A stretch of DNA of 64,000 nt from Tachypleus tridentatus (GCF_004210375.1 NC_134830.1:9114001-9178000); one strand, 5' to 3'; shown: positions 26,556 through 41,543, numbered from the stretch's first letter. Translations and numbers: made by a program. The notes: generated from the letters alone by a model not told the origin.

Positions 26556-27058
26556 GTAAAGGAACACCTTTATACCTTCCCTAATTAATAACATCGTATC
26601 CGTTCTCGACCCTAAGACGTGTATCCCGCAACGGTCCATTGCAAACTCTTTGTTAACCTGAAGATAAGCTGGGAAGGTCGAAACGTTGTTCTCTGCTTTT
26701 CAATAAAAGTGTTAATACCCATACCAGCTGTTTTGAGATAGGTATTCTATAACCCATTCATTTACAGAAATTACTTCTATATTCTAATTTATTTTGTGTT
26801 AAAGTCAACTACTGCTACACAAATCAATAAAAACAACAATCAAACAAAAGACCTAGAATAAAACAAACCTAACAAACACAACCTGCCAGTATAAAATTAT
26901 AGCGAGTTTTAAGAAAAACTCCATTTCCGTCTGGACTTGGCAACACTTCTCAATCAGAGAAATTACTGAAGGCATATTTAATCCTAACTTTATGTACTGT
27001 GAGTTTGACGTCAAAGTTAAAACCATGTTTTACACCCCTTTTTTTTTAAATACAAATG
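26556..27058. other. Flank of the array, no gene seen
   Basis: Unique-looking AT-rich sequence after the array break, with A/C-rich low-complexity stretches near 26820-26880. Apart from the ribozyme-like motif listed separately, I see nothing coding. Confidence 0.6.
26658..26691 (+). other. Hammerhead-ribozyme-like motif (Penelope type), degenerate
   Basis: CTGAAGA fits the hammerhead CUGANGA core. After 14 nt comes GTCGAAAC, fitting the GAAA core, followed by GTTGTTC. The same tail, with a better stem II, occurs at 39435. Penelope-like retroelements are known to carry type I hammerheads in their terminal repeats. Stem II pairing is poor here, so this copy is probably dead. The site lies about 100 bp from the edge of the U5 array. 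Confidence 0.5.
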
Positions 27059-27150
27059 TGCCTGCCAGGGATCGAACCTGGGGCCTTCCGTGTGTAGCCC
27101 CTGCTGACATTTTCCTCAACACAGCAGGTGTTATTGTTCCAAATCCCGCG
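27059..27150 (-). repeat. tRNA-like SINE fragment with internal hairpin
   Basis: On the minus strand, CCAGG-TTCGATC-CCTGG is a perfect T-arm/B box, preceded by ACACACGGAAGG, which resembles a Val tRNA variable region. No credible D arm is present. Instead CCTGCTG and CAGCAGG form a 7-bp stem over a 15-nt loop. This is best read as a tRNA-derived repeat, not a working tRNA. Confidence 0.45.
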
Positions 27151-27199
27151 GTAACAGCTGCCTTTAACTTATCATTTGTGTTATTGAATATAACATTCT

Positions 27200-27610
27200 A
27201 ACATATGGATGGATCGGGACTTACGGGCCACCCTGTACAAACGATCATCGGTCATACATCTATTACACACTTTTACCTGATCACTTTTTTTATCTGATAG
27301 AATGCAGGCTTTCCAACTGGATCTATAAGGCGTATAGCATACCGTAGAGATGATATACCTATTTGTAACTGAAAGCATACATGCCCAATTCCTGTATAGA
27401 TACCATTCATACGTTTCCTTAGAATCGGACCTTTTAGAGCGCAACCTAGTTCGATTAATTTGTCCTTAATTTGGTTATCCGCTATGTATTCTTGTACTTG
27501 GAAGAATGAAACCGTTACAACTTTGTTAGTGACACCAAGTACATCACAAACCTGACAGTTAATAACAACACCATCATCTATAGCCGAATCAGCATCACTT
27601 TGCAAAACAA
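27200..27610 (-). mobile_element. Retroelement ORF1/gag-like RNA-binding fragment, broken
   Basis: The minus strand encodes a stretch of about 110 residues whose pattern (KDKLIELGCALKGPI, then YTGIGHV, then AIRL, then GKPAFY) resembles the RNA-binding region of ORF1/gag-like proteins. A short cysteine pair typical of a zinc knuckle (KVCNRCM) lies just downstream. The fragment is short and broken, with no reverse transcriptase next to it. Which class of retroelement it came from cannot be decided here; a non-LTR ORF1 is my first guess. Confidence 0.45.
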
Positions 27611-27639
27611 AGATAACTTCTAATCCTCCAGATCTGGAA

Positions 27640-29786
27640 AAGTTTGATGTATGACCATATTCTGCACATATTTACCGAAATACATCCCTGTAGTCGATAT
27701 TATCAAGACCCAAAAAACAGAACGCTTCATACACGATTTCATATCGCACAAATCATCACCCCTCATTATGTCACTTTCCACCCCTAGTGGGGAAGACATA
27801 ATGGTCCGCGCAAAAACGTATCTTAATATTTAATTAAACAGCAAATAATTTAGTTTATCTAACTTAAAATAATGACTAAAAGAATATAATTTGCAACAAG
27901 ACTCAAGGAAAATGAAACCAAACTACAAAAACTTCAGAAATGCAGCCGCGGAGCCCATGCAAAACACATCTTCACTCAGCGACGAGAAAAAACCACCTTT
28001 TTTTACACCCTTCTTTTAGATTATCTCCCAGAAACCCTTGTAAGCTAATTTTCTATATAAACATATTTTTGCGGGTGTTTTGTTATGTGTTAGGTAAATG
28101 TGTTAATTATATTTCATTTTAGTAGAAGTAATTATTAATTAGTTTGTTACAACGTTACACCTAAACTGGAAAACTTAATTTTTATACTTTAATTATTTGT
28201 AAACTTGAAACCACAGTAGATAACCATAAGTTTAGTTAATGGAACAGCGATACAGCAATAGGTTGCTTCAGTTATATATTAATTGCAAGTAATATAGTAC
28301 AATGTAGCCCATTGCATGAATAATACGGTTCACTATTGCCAGAATGTTTCCCAATACTTTACTGCCACGCATGATATTGTGCATTTATTTGCTTTTTGTA
28401 TAAAGTAGCTTGTATTTTGAATGTTAATAAGTATGTTGGTTATATGTGTATTATTACTGACAAGTGGTATAATTAATAGTATTTGACGTTTTGATTATGT
28501 TATTCAACTGTGTGTTTTTTTTTCTTCATCAGAGGCATATTTCCTTTAGTCGGTTAGTACTATTTGTTGCGAATTACTGATTTATTATGTCGTTTATATA
28601 TGTCGAATATATGTCGTTTTAAAAAAGAAACTAACGAAACAAACATGGATAAACATCTAATGGTAAATCCGTTACATATTTAAAAACGTGAAAAAAATTA
28701 GAAAAATGATTTGCTTAATGTAAATTTGTTTGTAGTTTTTATCCTTTTTTTATAGATTTTCAAAGCCATGGTAGTTTAAAAAGTTCGAAGAACAATAATA
28801 TGAAAAAAAACAAACTGAAAATAATATTTTCCAGTCACTCAGAATAACCATCATATCAACACTTCAAGCTAAACGTAGTGTTAAACATTTTTAGTATAAA
28901 TTATATGTCAGGGCATAATCCTTACTTTTAGTTTGAGTACCATTAAAATATGGAATAAGAATTGTCAATTGCGTGGATTTTTTGGGTGATTTTAATATAC
29001 ACATTCTAGTGATGTTGATGGGTATGTGTGGAAATCCTTATTAAGCTTCCAACCTAATGTCTGTGTATGTTGCAGGAATGTATTATAAAGGAAAGGATTC
29101 TTCAGTACAAAACCTCTGGGAAAAACAGGTGAAGGTGTTATAAAAGATGAAATTAAATTTAGTATCCTAGTGATGTTTTATTGATAGAATAAGATGACAA
29201 AGTCTGAGGAAAAGGATTTTAGTGCATAATGCTAGTAGGCTGTACACTAAACTAAAACATGTACATAAGGTGTGTGTTTTTTATCTGATATAATATTCTG
29301 TTTCTATGTAGTAAAGAGCATGTACTGTTACATGATAGATAGTTACAGTCTGTAGTAACTGGCTGACTCATGAGACTGTTATTGCTCAACTGGTTTTTCA
29401 ATGGTAAAAGGTTGGGTGAGCAGTCAGTGCTGCATGTAGACTAACTACTGGGGTTTGGTAAGGTTGGGTGATCGGTGCTTCATGAACCTACAGGGTTTTG
29501 TTCTATCGGTGTGAATGAATATTATTGACATGATTATTTCCAGTAAGATTGTATCAAAAATTGTATACACTGTATTATAGTTTTTTCTGTAGTGTTGTTA
29601 TAATGTCATGTTCAATGATTAAACCTATAGTATATAAACTTAAATAAAATCATTTTAATGTTGTTTTTTATCATAGTATTTTGAGTATCAAATTTGAATA
29701 TTAGTGTATCAGATTGTTTCCAGTTTTACTGTTTATTGTGTGTCTTACTGTCATGAATTATTAAATATTTGCTTTTTTTTTTTCAG
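27640..29786. other. Non-coding, upstream of the GAPDH relic
   Basis: AT-rich, with short poly-A and poly-T runs. I see no exon or repeat I can name. A non-coding first exon of the GAPDH copy may lie here, because the first recognisable exon starts at a splice acceptor. Confidence 0.5.
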
Positions 29787-33048
<3,262 letters not shown>

Positions 33049-36000
33049 AGTGTAGAGCTATTCCTTCCAGTTACTTTTATCCAGAATGTAGGGCTCTTTT
33101 TTCCAGCTACTTTTCATCCAGAGTGTAGGGCTCTTTCCTTCCAGTTACTTTTCATCCAGAGTGTAGGATCTCTTTTTTCCAGCTACTTTTCATCCAGAGT
33201 GTAGGGCTCTTCCTTCCAGTTACTTTTCATCCAGAGTGTAGGGCTCTTCCTTCCAGTTACTTTTCATCCAGAGTGTAGGGCTCTTCCTTCCAGTTACTTT
33301 TCATCCAGAGTGTAGGGCTCTTTTTTCCAGCTACTTTTCATCCAGAGTGTAAAGCTCTTCCTTCCAGTTACTTTTCATCCAGAGTGTAAAGCTCTTCCTT
33401 CCAGTTACTTTTCATCCAGAGTGTAGGGATCTTTTTCCAGCCACTCTTTCATCAGAGTGTTCTTTTTCCAGCTACTTTTCATCCAGAGTGTAGGGCTCTT
33501 TTTTTTCCAGCTACTTTTCATCCAGAGTGTAGGGCTCTTCCTTCCAGTTACTTTTCATCCAGAGTGTAGGGCTCTTCCTTCCAGTTACTTTTCATCCAGA
33601 GTGTAAAGCTCTTCCTTCCAGTTACTTTTCTTCCAGAGTGTAGGGATCTTTTTTTCCAGTTACTTTTCATCCAGAGTGTAGGGCTCTTCCTTCCAGCTTA
33701 CTTTTCATCCAGAGTGTAGGGCTCTTTTTTTCCAGCTACTTTTCATCCAGAGTGTAGGGCTCTTTTTTTCCAGCTACTTTTCATCCAGAGTGTAGGGCTC
33801 TTTTTTTCCAGCTACTTTTCATCCAGAGTGTAGGGCTCTTTTTTTCCAGCTACTTTTCATCCAGAGTGTAGGGCTCTTCCTTCCAGTTACTTTTCATCCA
33901 GAGTGTAGGGCTCTTTTTTTCCAGCTACTTTTCATCCAGAGTGTAGGGCTCTTCCTTCCAGTTACTTTTCATCCAGAGTGTAAAGCTCTTCCTTCCAGTT
34001 ACTTTTCTTCCAGAGTGTAGGGATCTTTTTTTCCAGCTACTTTTCATCCAGAGTGTAGGGCTCTTCCTTCCAGTTACTTTTCATCCAGAGTGTAGGGCTC
34101 TTCCTTCCAGTTACTTTTCATCCAGAGTGTAGGAAGCTCTTCCTTCCAGCTACTTCCATCCAGAGTGTAGGGCTCTTTTTTCCAGCTACTTTCATCCAGA
34201 GTGTAGGGCTCTTTTTCCAGCTACTTTCATCCAGAGTGTAGGGCCTTTTTTCCAGCTACTTTTCATCCAGAGTGTAGAGCTCTTCCTTCCAGTTACTTTT
34301 CATCCAGAGTGTAAAGCTCTTCCTTCCAGTTACTTTTCTTCCAGAGTGTAGGGATCTTTTTTTCCAGCTACTTTTCATCCAGAGTGTAGAGCTCTTCCTT
34401 CCAGTTACTTTTCATCCAGAGTGTAGGGCTCTTTTTTTCCAGCTACTTTTCATCCAGAGTGTAGGGCTCTTTTTTTCCAGCTACTTTTCATCCAGAGTAT
34501 AGGGCTCTTTTTTTCCAGCTACTTTTCATCCAGAGTGTAGGGCTCTTTTTTTCCAGCTACTTTTCATCCAGAGTGTAGGGCTCTTTTTTCCAGCTACTTT
34601 CATCCAGAGTGTAGGGCTCTTTTTTCCAGCTACTTTTCATCCAGAGTGTAGGGCTCTTTTTTTCCAGCTACTTTTCATCCAGAGTGTAGGGCTCTTTTTT
34701 TCCAGCTACTTTTCATCCAGAGTGTAGAGCTCTTCCTTCCAGTTACTTTTCATCCAGAGTGTAGGGATCTTCCTTTCAGTTACTTTTCATCCAGAGTGTA
34801 GGACTTTCCCTTCCAGTTACTTTTCATCCAGAGTGTAGGGCTTTTCCTTCCAGTTACTTTTCATCCAGAGTGTAGGGATCTTCCTTTCAGTTAATTTTCC
34901 AGTTACTTTTACATCCTGAGTGTAGGGCTTTTCCTTCCAAATACTTTTCATCCAGAGTGTAGGGATCTTCCTTTCAGTTAATTTTCATTCAGAGTGTAGG
35001 ACTTTCCCTTCTAGTTACTTTGTATCCTGAGTGTAGGGCTTTTCCTTCCAAATACTTTTCATCCAGAGTGTAGTAATTTTCATTTCAGTTAGGACTTTCC
35101 TTCATTACAGAGTGTAGGGCTTTTCCTTCCAAATACTTTTCATCCAGAGTGTAGGGATCTTCCTTTCAGTTAATTTTCATTCAGAGTGTAGGACTTTCCC
35201 TTCTAGTTACTTTGTATCCTGAGTGTAGGACTCTTCCTTTCAGTTACTTCCCTTAGAGTGTAGAACTCTTTCTTCCCTTTACTTCTTATCCAGGATGTAG
35301 GGCTGTTCCTTCCAGTTAGTTTTCATCCAGATGTAGGGCTCTTCTCTCTCTTGTTACTTCTTACTTAGAGTGTATGACTCTTCCTGTACTAACTACTTAA
35401 AGAGTAGGTCTCTTGTTCCCTGAGAGTGTAGAACTCTTCCTTCAGTTACTTCCCTTAGAGTGTAGAACTCTTTCTTCCCTTTACTTCTTATCCAGGATGT
35501 AGGGCTGTTCCTTCCAGTTAGTTTTCATCCAGTATGTAGGGCTCTTCTCTCTTGTTACTTCTTACTTAGAGTGTATGACTCTTCCTTGTACTAACTTGTT
35601 ACTTAAAGAGTAGGTCTCTTCGTTTTAGTGCCTTCCCTGAGAGTGTAGAACTCTTCCTTCCAATTACTTTTATCCAGAATGTAGGGCTCTTTTTTTCCAG
35701 CTACTTTTCATACAGAGGGTAGGGCTCTTCCTTCCAGTTAGTTTTTATCCAGAGTGTAGGGATCTTCATTCCTTTTACTTTTCATCCAGAGTGTAGGATT
35801 CTTCATTTCAATTACTTTTCATCCAGAGTGTGGTGCTTTTGCTTCTAGTTACTTTTCACCCAAGGGGCAGGGATCTTCCTTTCAGTTACCTTTGATCCAG
35901 AGTGTAGTGCTCCTCCATTCACTATTTTTTCATCATAGAGTGTAGGGCTCTTTTTTTCAATTACTTTTCATACAGAGTGTAGGGCTCTTTGTTCCATTTA

Positions 36001-37636
36001 CTTTTCATCCAGAGTGTAGTGCTTTTCCTTCCAATTATTTTTCATCAGGAGTATAGGGCTTTTCCTTTCAGTTACTTTTCATCCAGAGTGTAAGGCTTTT
36101 CCTTTTAGTTTCTTCCATTAGAGTGTAGAACTTTTCCTTGCCTTTACTTCTTATCCAGAATATAGGGCTGTTTATTCCAGTTAGTTTTCATCCAGAGTGA
36201 TGGTTTCTTTTTTCTAGTTGCTACTCACTCATAGTGTAGGCCTCTTCCTTCCAGTTACTTTTCATACAGTGCGTGGAGCTGTTCCTTCTAGTTACTTTTC
36301 ATCCAGAGTGTAGGGCTCCTCCTTCCAGCTACTTTTCATCCAGAGTGTAGGGCTCTTCATCCAGTTACTTTGCATCCAGAGTGTAGGGCTCTTTCCGTAC
36401 AATAAGTTTTCATCCAGACTGTAGATCTCTTCCTTCCAGCTACTCATCATCCAGAGTGTAGAGCTCTCCCTTCCAGCTACTTTTCATCCAGAGTGTAGAG
36501 CTCTCCCTTCCAGCTACTTTTCATCCAGAGTGTAGGGCTCTTCCGTACAATAAGTTTTCATCCAGACTGTAGATCTCTTCCTTCCAGCTACTCATCATTC
36601 AGACTGTAGGACCTTTCTTCCAGCTACTTTTCATCCAGAGTGTAGAGCTCTCCCTTCCAGCTACTTTTCATCCAGAGTGTAGGGCTCTTCCTCACTCTTA
36701 CTTTTCATATAGAGTATAATGTGCTTCCTTACAATTATTTTTCATCCAGAGTGTAGTGCTTTTCCATCCAATTACTTTTCATCTGGAGTGTAAGGTTCTT
36801 CCTTCCACTTACTTTTTATCTAGAGTGTAGGACTCGTCCTTTTAGTTACTTCCATTAGAGTGTAGAACTTTTCCTAGCCTTTACTTCTTATCCAGAATAT
36901 AGGGCTGTTTCTTCCAGTTAGTTATCATCCAGAGTGATGGTCTTTTTCTTCTAGTTACTACTCACTTATAGTGTAGGCCTCTTCCTTCCAATTACTTTTC
37001 ATCTGGGGTGTTGAGCTGTTCCTTCTTGTTACTTTTCATCCAGAGTGTAGGGTTCTTTCTTCCAGTTTGTCTTCATTCAGAGTGTAGGGTTCTTCCAGTT
37101 ACTTTTCATTCAGAATGTAGTGCTCTTTCTTCCAGTTTGTCTTCATTCAGAGTGTAGGGCTCTTCCAGTTACATTTCATTCAGAATGTAGCGCTCTTCCT
37201 TCCAGTTACTTTTCACTAAGATTGTAGGGTTTTTCTTTCTTGCTACTTCTTACTAAGAGTGTGGGACATTTTCTTCAAGTTGCTTGTTGCTTAGGGTGTA
37301 AAACTCTTCCTTCCATTTACTTCACTTTAAGTGCAGAACTCTTCCTTTCAGTTATTTTTCATCCAGAGTGTTGGGCTTTTCCTTCTATTTATTTTTCACC
37401 CTGAGTGTATTGCTCTTCCTTCCAATTACTTTTCATCCAGTGTAGTGCTCTTCTAGTTACTTTTCATTCATAGTGTAGGGATCTTTCTTCTAGTTATTTC
37501 TCAATCATAGTGTAGGACACTTCCATCCAGTTTCTTTTTACTCAAAAGTGTAGGACATTTCCATCTTTTGAGTATCCACTAACAGTGTACGTACAACTCT
37601 TCCTTGTACTTACTTTTTAATTAGTGTAGGACACTT
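33049..37636. repeat. 4.6-kb minisatellite, 37-bp unit
   Basis: The core TTTTCATCCAGAGTGTAGG recurs about every 37 bp, for something over 110 copies. Two unit types alternate irregularly, differing in the linker: CCTTCCAGTTAC and TTTTTTCCAGCTAC. From 33060 to about 34900 the units are nearly uniform. From about 35000 to the end they are diverged and include longer duplicated blocks, for example around 35240 and 35450. No long open frame crosses it. Confidence 0.95.
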
Positions 37637-37639
37637 GAG

Positions 37640-38939
37640 TCCATTTGATTTGAGATGTCTTTCATTCTGAAATACTTTTAACATAGGATAATCAAGGACA
37701 TTTTTTATTTATAAAAGTATAAAAACTAATTCTTGAAGTCTCTTAATATCTGGATATTTCTTGTTCTTAATTGAGGTGAGAAAGCTTTTTAATTTCTAAT
37801 GATTATTATTTTCCCCATATCTTCTTTTTTGTATATATCATATGTGAGTAGCACGATTTCAAAGAGAAGTATGCCCACAATTAGTAAAATTACAGCGGAC
37901 ATGAAAAATATAATAAACTTAGCGGTTTGCGGTAAGTATATTATGGAATTTGATTTATTCTGTGTTAAATAAATTGAAGCTAACACTACTGAAATATCAC
38001 AAACACAAAGTTGATAAACATTTCGAGTGGTAGCGATTTTTCCATCTGCTGAGAGCAGACCAAAATTATACGAGGAATTCGGAAAAACACAACAGCTCCA
38101 TTTGCTCTAGAACTTGTTTTATAATCTCTTTGATAGTTTTCTGTGGAACTGGTTTCTAAGGTTTTACTCCTAGCCACATGACGTGTCTACAATGTCAGAT
38201 AGATAATTGTTGTTATGAGAAAATAATTTTTGCACTTTTGTATTTTAGTGTTTTGATAAAAGTTAAGAAAAACGACCTTTATATTCCAGATAAATATAAA
38301 AGAATATATATTATTTTAAACCATGTTTCGCGTTTGCGCCTTCTTTGGCGTTAAAATACGTAATTTATTGATATTAAAATATTCGTTAAATTATAAAACT
38401 GTTATGTTCTCTTTTTCGAGTCTTCCGTGACGTGTTTAACAATGTATAAAACATTATTATAGTATAGTTATAATACACATTACGTAGCCATACAAACACG
38501 TCACATATATTACTTGAATTAATATACAATAAAGATTATCGGTTTCTTTTGACGATTCGTTAATTGAGACTAAAATAGATACAAAATCTCTTACACCAAA
38601 TGCCGCATCGTTGATATTTGTTTTTAAGGATTCCAAATTGAACGTCGAAGCTAACAAATCGCGTTCATTTTACTCTTATTTTAAAATAGTTTAGTACATA
38701 GTTCAGTCCCGGTTGTTAGCTTATAATTTCATAGACTTATCGATGAGGCATTCTAAATAATCCAAAAATAAAGGCAATTTTAATAAAATAATAAAAAGTA
38801 TGTTATGAGCGAAATTAGAGGTAATAAACATTTTTCTTTGGACTGAAACGTCAGTATTTGGTATGTAAGTGTTTGTCTCTCTTAAAATAAAAATGAGAAT
38901 TTGTTTGTTCCGAAAATGTACCTGCACCTACCATCTAAA
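37640..38939. other. AT-rich stretch with weak minus-strand coding hints
   Basis: Holds several short minus-strand open frames, one listed as a candidate exon. No homologue recognised. Confidence 0.4.
37789..37984 (-). CDS. Candidate terminal exon of an unknown membrane protein
   Basis: On the minus strand a good acceptor (TTGTGATATTTCAG) is followed by an open frame of about 64 codons ending in a stop. It encodes one strongly hydrophobic segment (FIIFFMSAVILLIVGILLF) followed by a basic, acidic tail (YDIYKKEDMGK). The pattern suits a single-pass membrane protein. I do not recognise it, upstream exons are not secure, and chance is quite possible. Confidence 0.22.
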
Positions 38940-38951
38940 TGCGCATGCGTA
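38940..38951. promoter_or_regulatory. NRF1-like palindrome, possible promoter
   Basis: TGCGCATGCGTA differs by one base from the NRF1 consensus TGCGCATGCGCA, which marks many animal promoters and is striking in AT-rich DNA. On the minus strand it is followed by GGTGCAG|GTACAT, a fair splice donor. It could be the promoter of the weak gene at 37.8-38.9 kb. Confidence 0.35.
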
Positions 38952-38999
38952 CAAACCAATGTGAGTATACTTTATTATTATTTTGTACAGCAATGTGCT

Positions 39000-39121
39000 G
39001 TTGTTGTTAAGTTAAGCACAAAGCTACACAATGGGCTATCTGTGCTCTGCCCACCACGGGTATGGAAACCCGCCTTTTAGCGTTGTAAGTCCGCAGACAT
39101 ACCGCTGAGCCACTGGGGGGC
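39000..39121 (-). mobile_element. Val-tRNA-derived SINE
   Basis: On the minus strand the head GCCCCCCAGTGGCTCAGCGG contains an A box. The anticodon loop reads CTTACAA (Val TAC), and GGGTTTCCATACCC stands at the B box. It is flanked by an 11-bp target duplication, AGCAATGTGCT (38989-38999) and AGCTATGTGCT (39122-39132), with one mismatch. A different family from the Thr-type SINEs. Confidence 0.8.
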
Positions 39122-39132
39122 AGCTATGTGCT

Positions 39133-39330
39133 AAAAACCTTTACTGTTGCTCCACATTGATTGATTTAGTGTTTTATGGCACAAAGCAGGTAGGCTATCT
39201 GTTGCTCTACAACCTAACGTTGGATATTTTAAAAACTTTTATTTGTATATTTCTTGCTATTTTTATGTACAGTAAAATTTAACAATAACTAAACTAAAGT
39301 GAAAATGTACCCAAGTTAGTGTTAATTTAT
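39133..39330. repeat. Possible fragment of another SINE, otherwise AT-rich
   Basis: TTTAGTGTTTTATGGCACAA followed by AGGCTATCTG near 39165-39200 looks like part of a dispersed arthropod SINE body. The rest is featureless. Confidence 0.3.
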
Positions 39331-39434
39331 TTCTTTATCGAATATAGGCGTACTTAGTAAAGGCCTGATTTGTGTTAAGCCTTTGTGAACTTTCATAAAG
39401 TTCATAAATGTGAACTTTGTGAATCTTTGTGAAC

Positions 39435-39467
39435 CTGACGATGACCGAAGAAGGTCGAAACGTTGTT
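39435..39467 (+). other. Hammerhead-ribozyme-like motif, Penelope-type repeat
   Basis: CTGACGA (CUGANGA core), then GACC-GAAGAA-GGTC as a perfect 4-bp stem II, then GAAAC and GTTGTTC. This order matches a type I hammerhead up to stem III. The downstream sequence TCAACCCAAACGAGCCG recurs at 49448, showing that it belongs to a dispersed element. I could not place the cleavage triplet and stem I with certainty. No reverse transcriptase is nearby, so this is a solo end fragment. Confidence 0.6.
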
Positions 39468-39499
39468 CGCTCTTCTATGTAAAATATTTTCTCAACCCA

Positions 39500-39889
39500 A
39501 ACGAGCCGTTTTTGCATATATAAAGTTTCACTTTGTAGAAAGGAAAAGAAGTTCTAAGAATCGTTCACGTGTTTTTCTATACTTTTTTGTGTTTTTTTCA
39601 AATCGCTTCAAAATATTCTTACTTAGATCAAACCATTGTTTCACTTACCACAGTTAATATTTATTATGATGTTTAGTGACGAAACTTTTCACCTTTTTCT
39701 TCACTAAAGGCACAGAGATTTTCAGGAAAATAGTTAATATCCAAGTGTAAGAAATGAACTTTGAAACTTATATTACAATTCGTCTCTTTTTATTTATCGA
39801 GCATATAATCGTTATTTGGGTCCTTGTTCTTTCCTAAACAATTTATTCATCTCAAATCAATTTCTTAATGTGAGACCAAACAAAATCCC
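39500..39889. other. AT-rich, nothing recognised
   Basis: Follows the Penelope-type end. No coding signal. Confidence 0.5.
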
Positions 39890-40380
39890 TTCTTTTAGTT
39901 CTACTTCAGAAAAAGCTGAAAACTGCTCATAGAGGTAGATACATGAAACAGTCACCAACTTTGTTTTAGGCCTTTACAACCCACTCCATCAAGCCCAGTT
40001 TTATGTGAACTGGAGATAATAATACTTTCATTGTGTCAACCAAACTTTCATGTTCAATATTTTCGATCCAAGTATAAACTGACTCTGCATTACCATTGCT
40101 TCTATATCCAGTGCTGTTATGTTCTGCTGTCCCATTCACATAACAAACGTGGAAACTTTGTGCAACTGGATTGTTGACCCAACAATATACAAAGGACTTT
40201 TACGTCTCCACAAAGTGGCCAATCATATTCTTTGTATTTAACCTTATTATGAATACATTCAAGGTTTTCTAACCTTTCCTTTATGTGAACCGAATATGTA
40301 ATAGGAACAGATGTATATTTGTCATCCTTTTGAAGAACAACAAATTTTGGACTTCTTATGGAGGAATTAAAGAACAATTC
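39890..40380 (-). mobile_element. Relic of a dispersed invertebrate mobile-element gene
   Basis: The minus strand shows, in order, CGDVKVLCILLGQQ, LCEWDSR and, further on, VHIKLGL. This is the motif order of a repeated protein family I recall from aphid, hydra and other invertebrate genomes, probably carried by a mobile element of unclear class. The copy is a broken partial fossil with several interruptions. Confidence 0.5.
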
Positions 40381-40815
40381 CTTGGTTCATAAGCTATAGC
40401 TCATAGTATTGGGATAAATTAAACAATATTGTTACAGTGAACCTCCTCAGAAAAGATATGGTATTAATGGTTTCTTATGGTACGACTGGTACAACAAAAT
40501 TTTTTGACACCAAATTCAGATGAAACTGTACCAGTTGAGTAGATGCAGGTACATAATGTTTTAGAGCAATGGGTTTATAGCAGATTGAAGAGAAGAAATT
40601 TCCATTTTATTACGAGTGTTGAAGCCTTCCAGTGTTATATACAAACTACTTCCCTTAAAATCTCAATACCTTAAGAGAAAATTAGTATTGGAATGATTAC
40701 ATCCAAACATCAAAGAAATGAAGATGGGGTATCAGGGAAAGTAGAACATCAGCATGATGGCTGATTACTGCTGGTCATTGAAACAATAAGCTACAGATGC
40801 AATACATAAGTCTGT
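40381..40815. other. No gene seen
   Basis: Upstream continuation of the relic on the minus strand may reach here, but I cannot recognise coding sequence. Confidence 0.4.
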
Positions 40816-40819
40816 TCAT

Positions 40820-41090
40820 TTTTATTTTCACACAAAGCTCCAAGAGGGCTATCTGTGCTATCCATCCCTGATCTAGCAGTGAAAGACTGAAGGGAATACT
40901 GCTAGTCATCACCTCCCACTGTCAAATTTCAGGCCACTCTTTTACCAAAGTGGGACTGACCATACCATTAAAATGCCCCCACAGATGAAATGGCAATCAT
41001 GCTTAGAGGGACAAGGATTGAAATCCACAACCCAAAGATTGCAAGTTCAGCACTCTAATGACCTGGCCATGTCAAGACTCTCAGTATATC
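40820..41090 (-). mobile_element. Old, diverged Thr-tRNA SINE
   Basis: Reads in reverse as the SINE family with many substitutions: AGGGCTATCTGTGCTA, CTAGTCATCACCTCCCA and a head ending ACCTGGCCATGTC. Clearly older than the other copies. Confidence 0.75.
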
Positions 41091-41543
41091 ACTAATCATC
41101 TGGCCATGTCAAGCCTCCCAGTATATCACTATAACACTTAGATTTGATAAAAGAATTAGGATAAATGAGGATGCATGTTTGTCTCACATCAGTGATCTTC
41201 CATTTTCTTCACTTTGTTCATATTTTTGTTAGCAAACATAATAATAAAAATGTTCATTGTGGTAAACAAAATAATAATACAGCTTAAGACTATAATAACA
41301 AATATTTATTAAAGCAGTTTCACCTTGTTAATGATATAACATCTTATCAAAACATTAAATGTTTATTTCCTTTTGTGGGTTTATTGAATACCCAATACAT
41401 TATTACTCTTTGGGAAAACTGACAAACACAGTCTGTTAACTTTCTTGTTCTAGAGCGATGCTGGCTGTCATAAACAACTTCATGTAACACATTTCAACAT
41501 ATATTTGGGGATATTTCATTTTTACTGTATTAATAACATTTTA

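Noticed and set aside
33049-37636. Repeat-encoded protein or binding-site array
   Set aside because: Stops occur in every frame, and the length varies in homopolymers; an ordinary minisatellite is sufficient.
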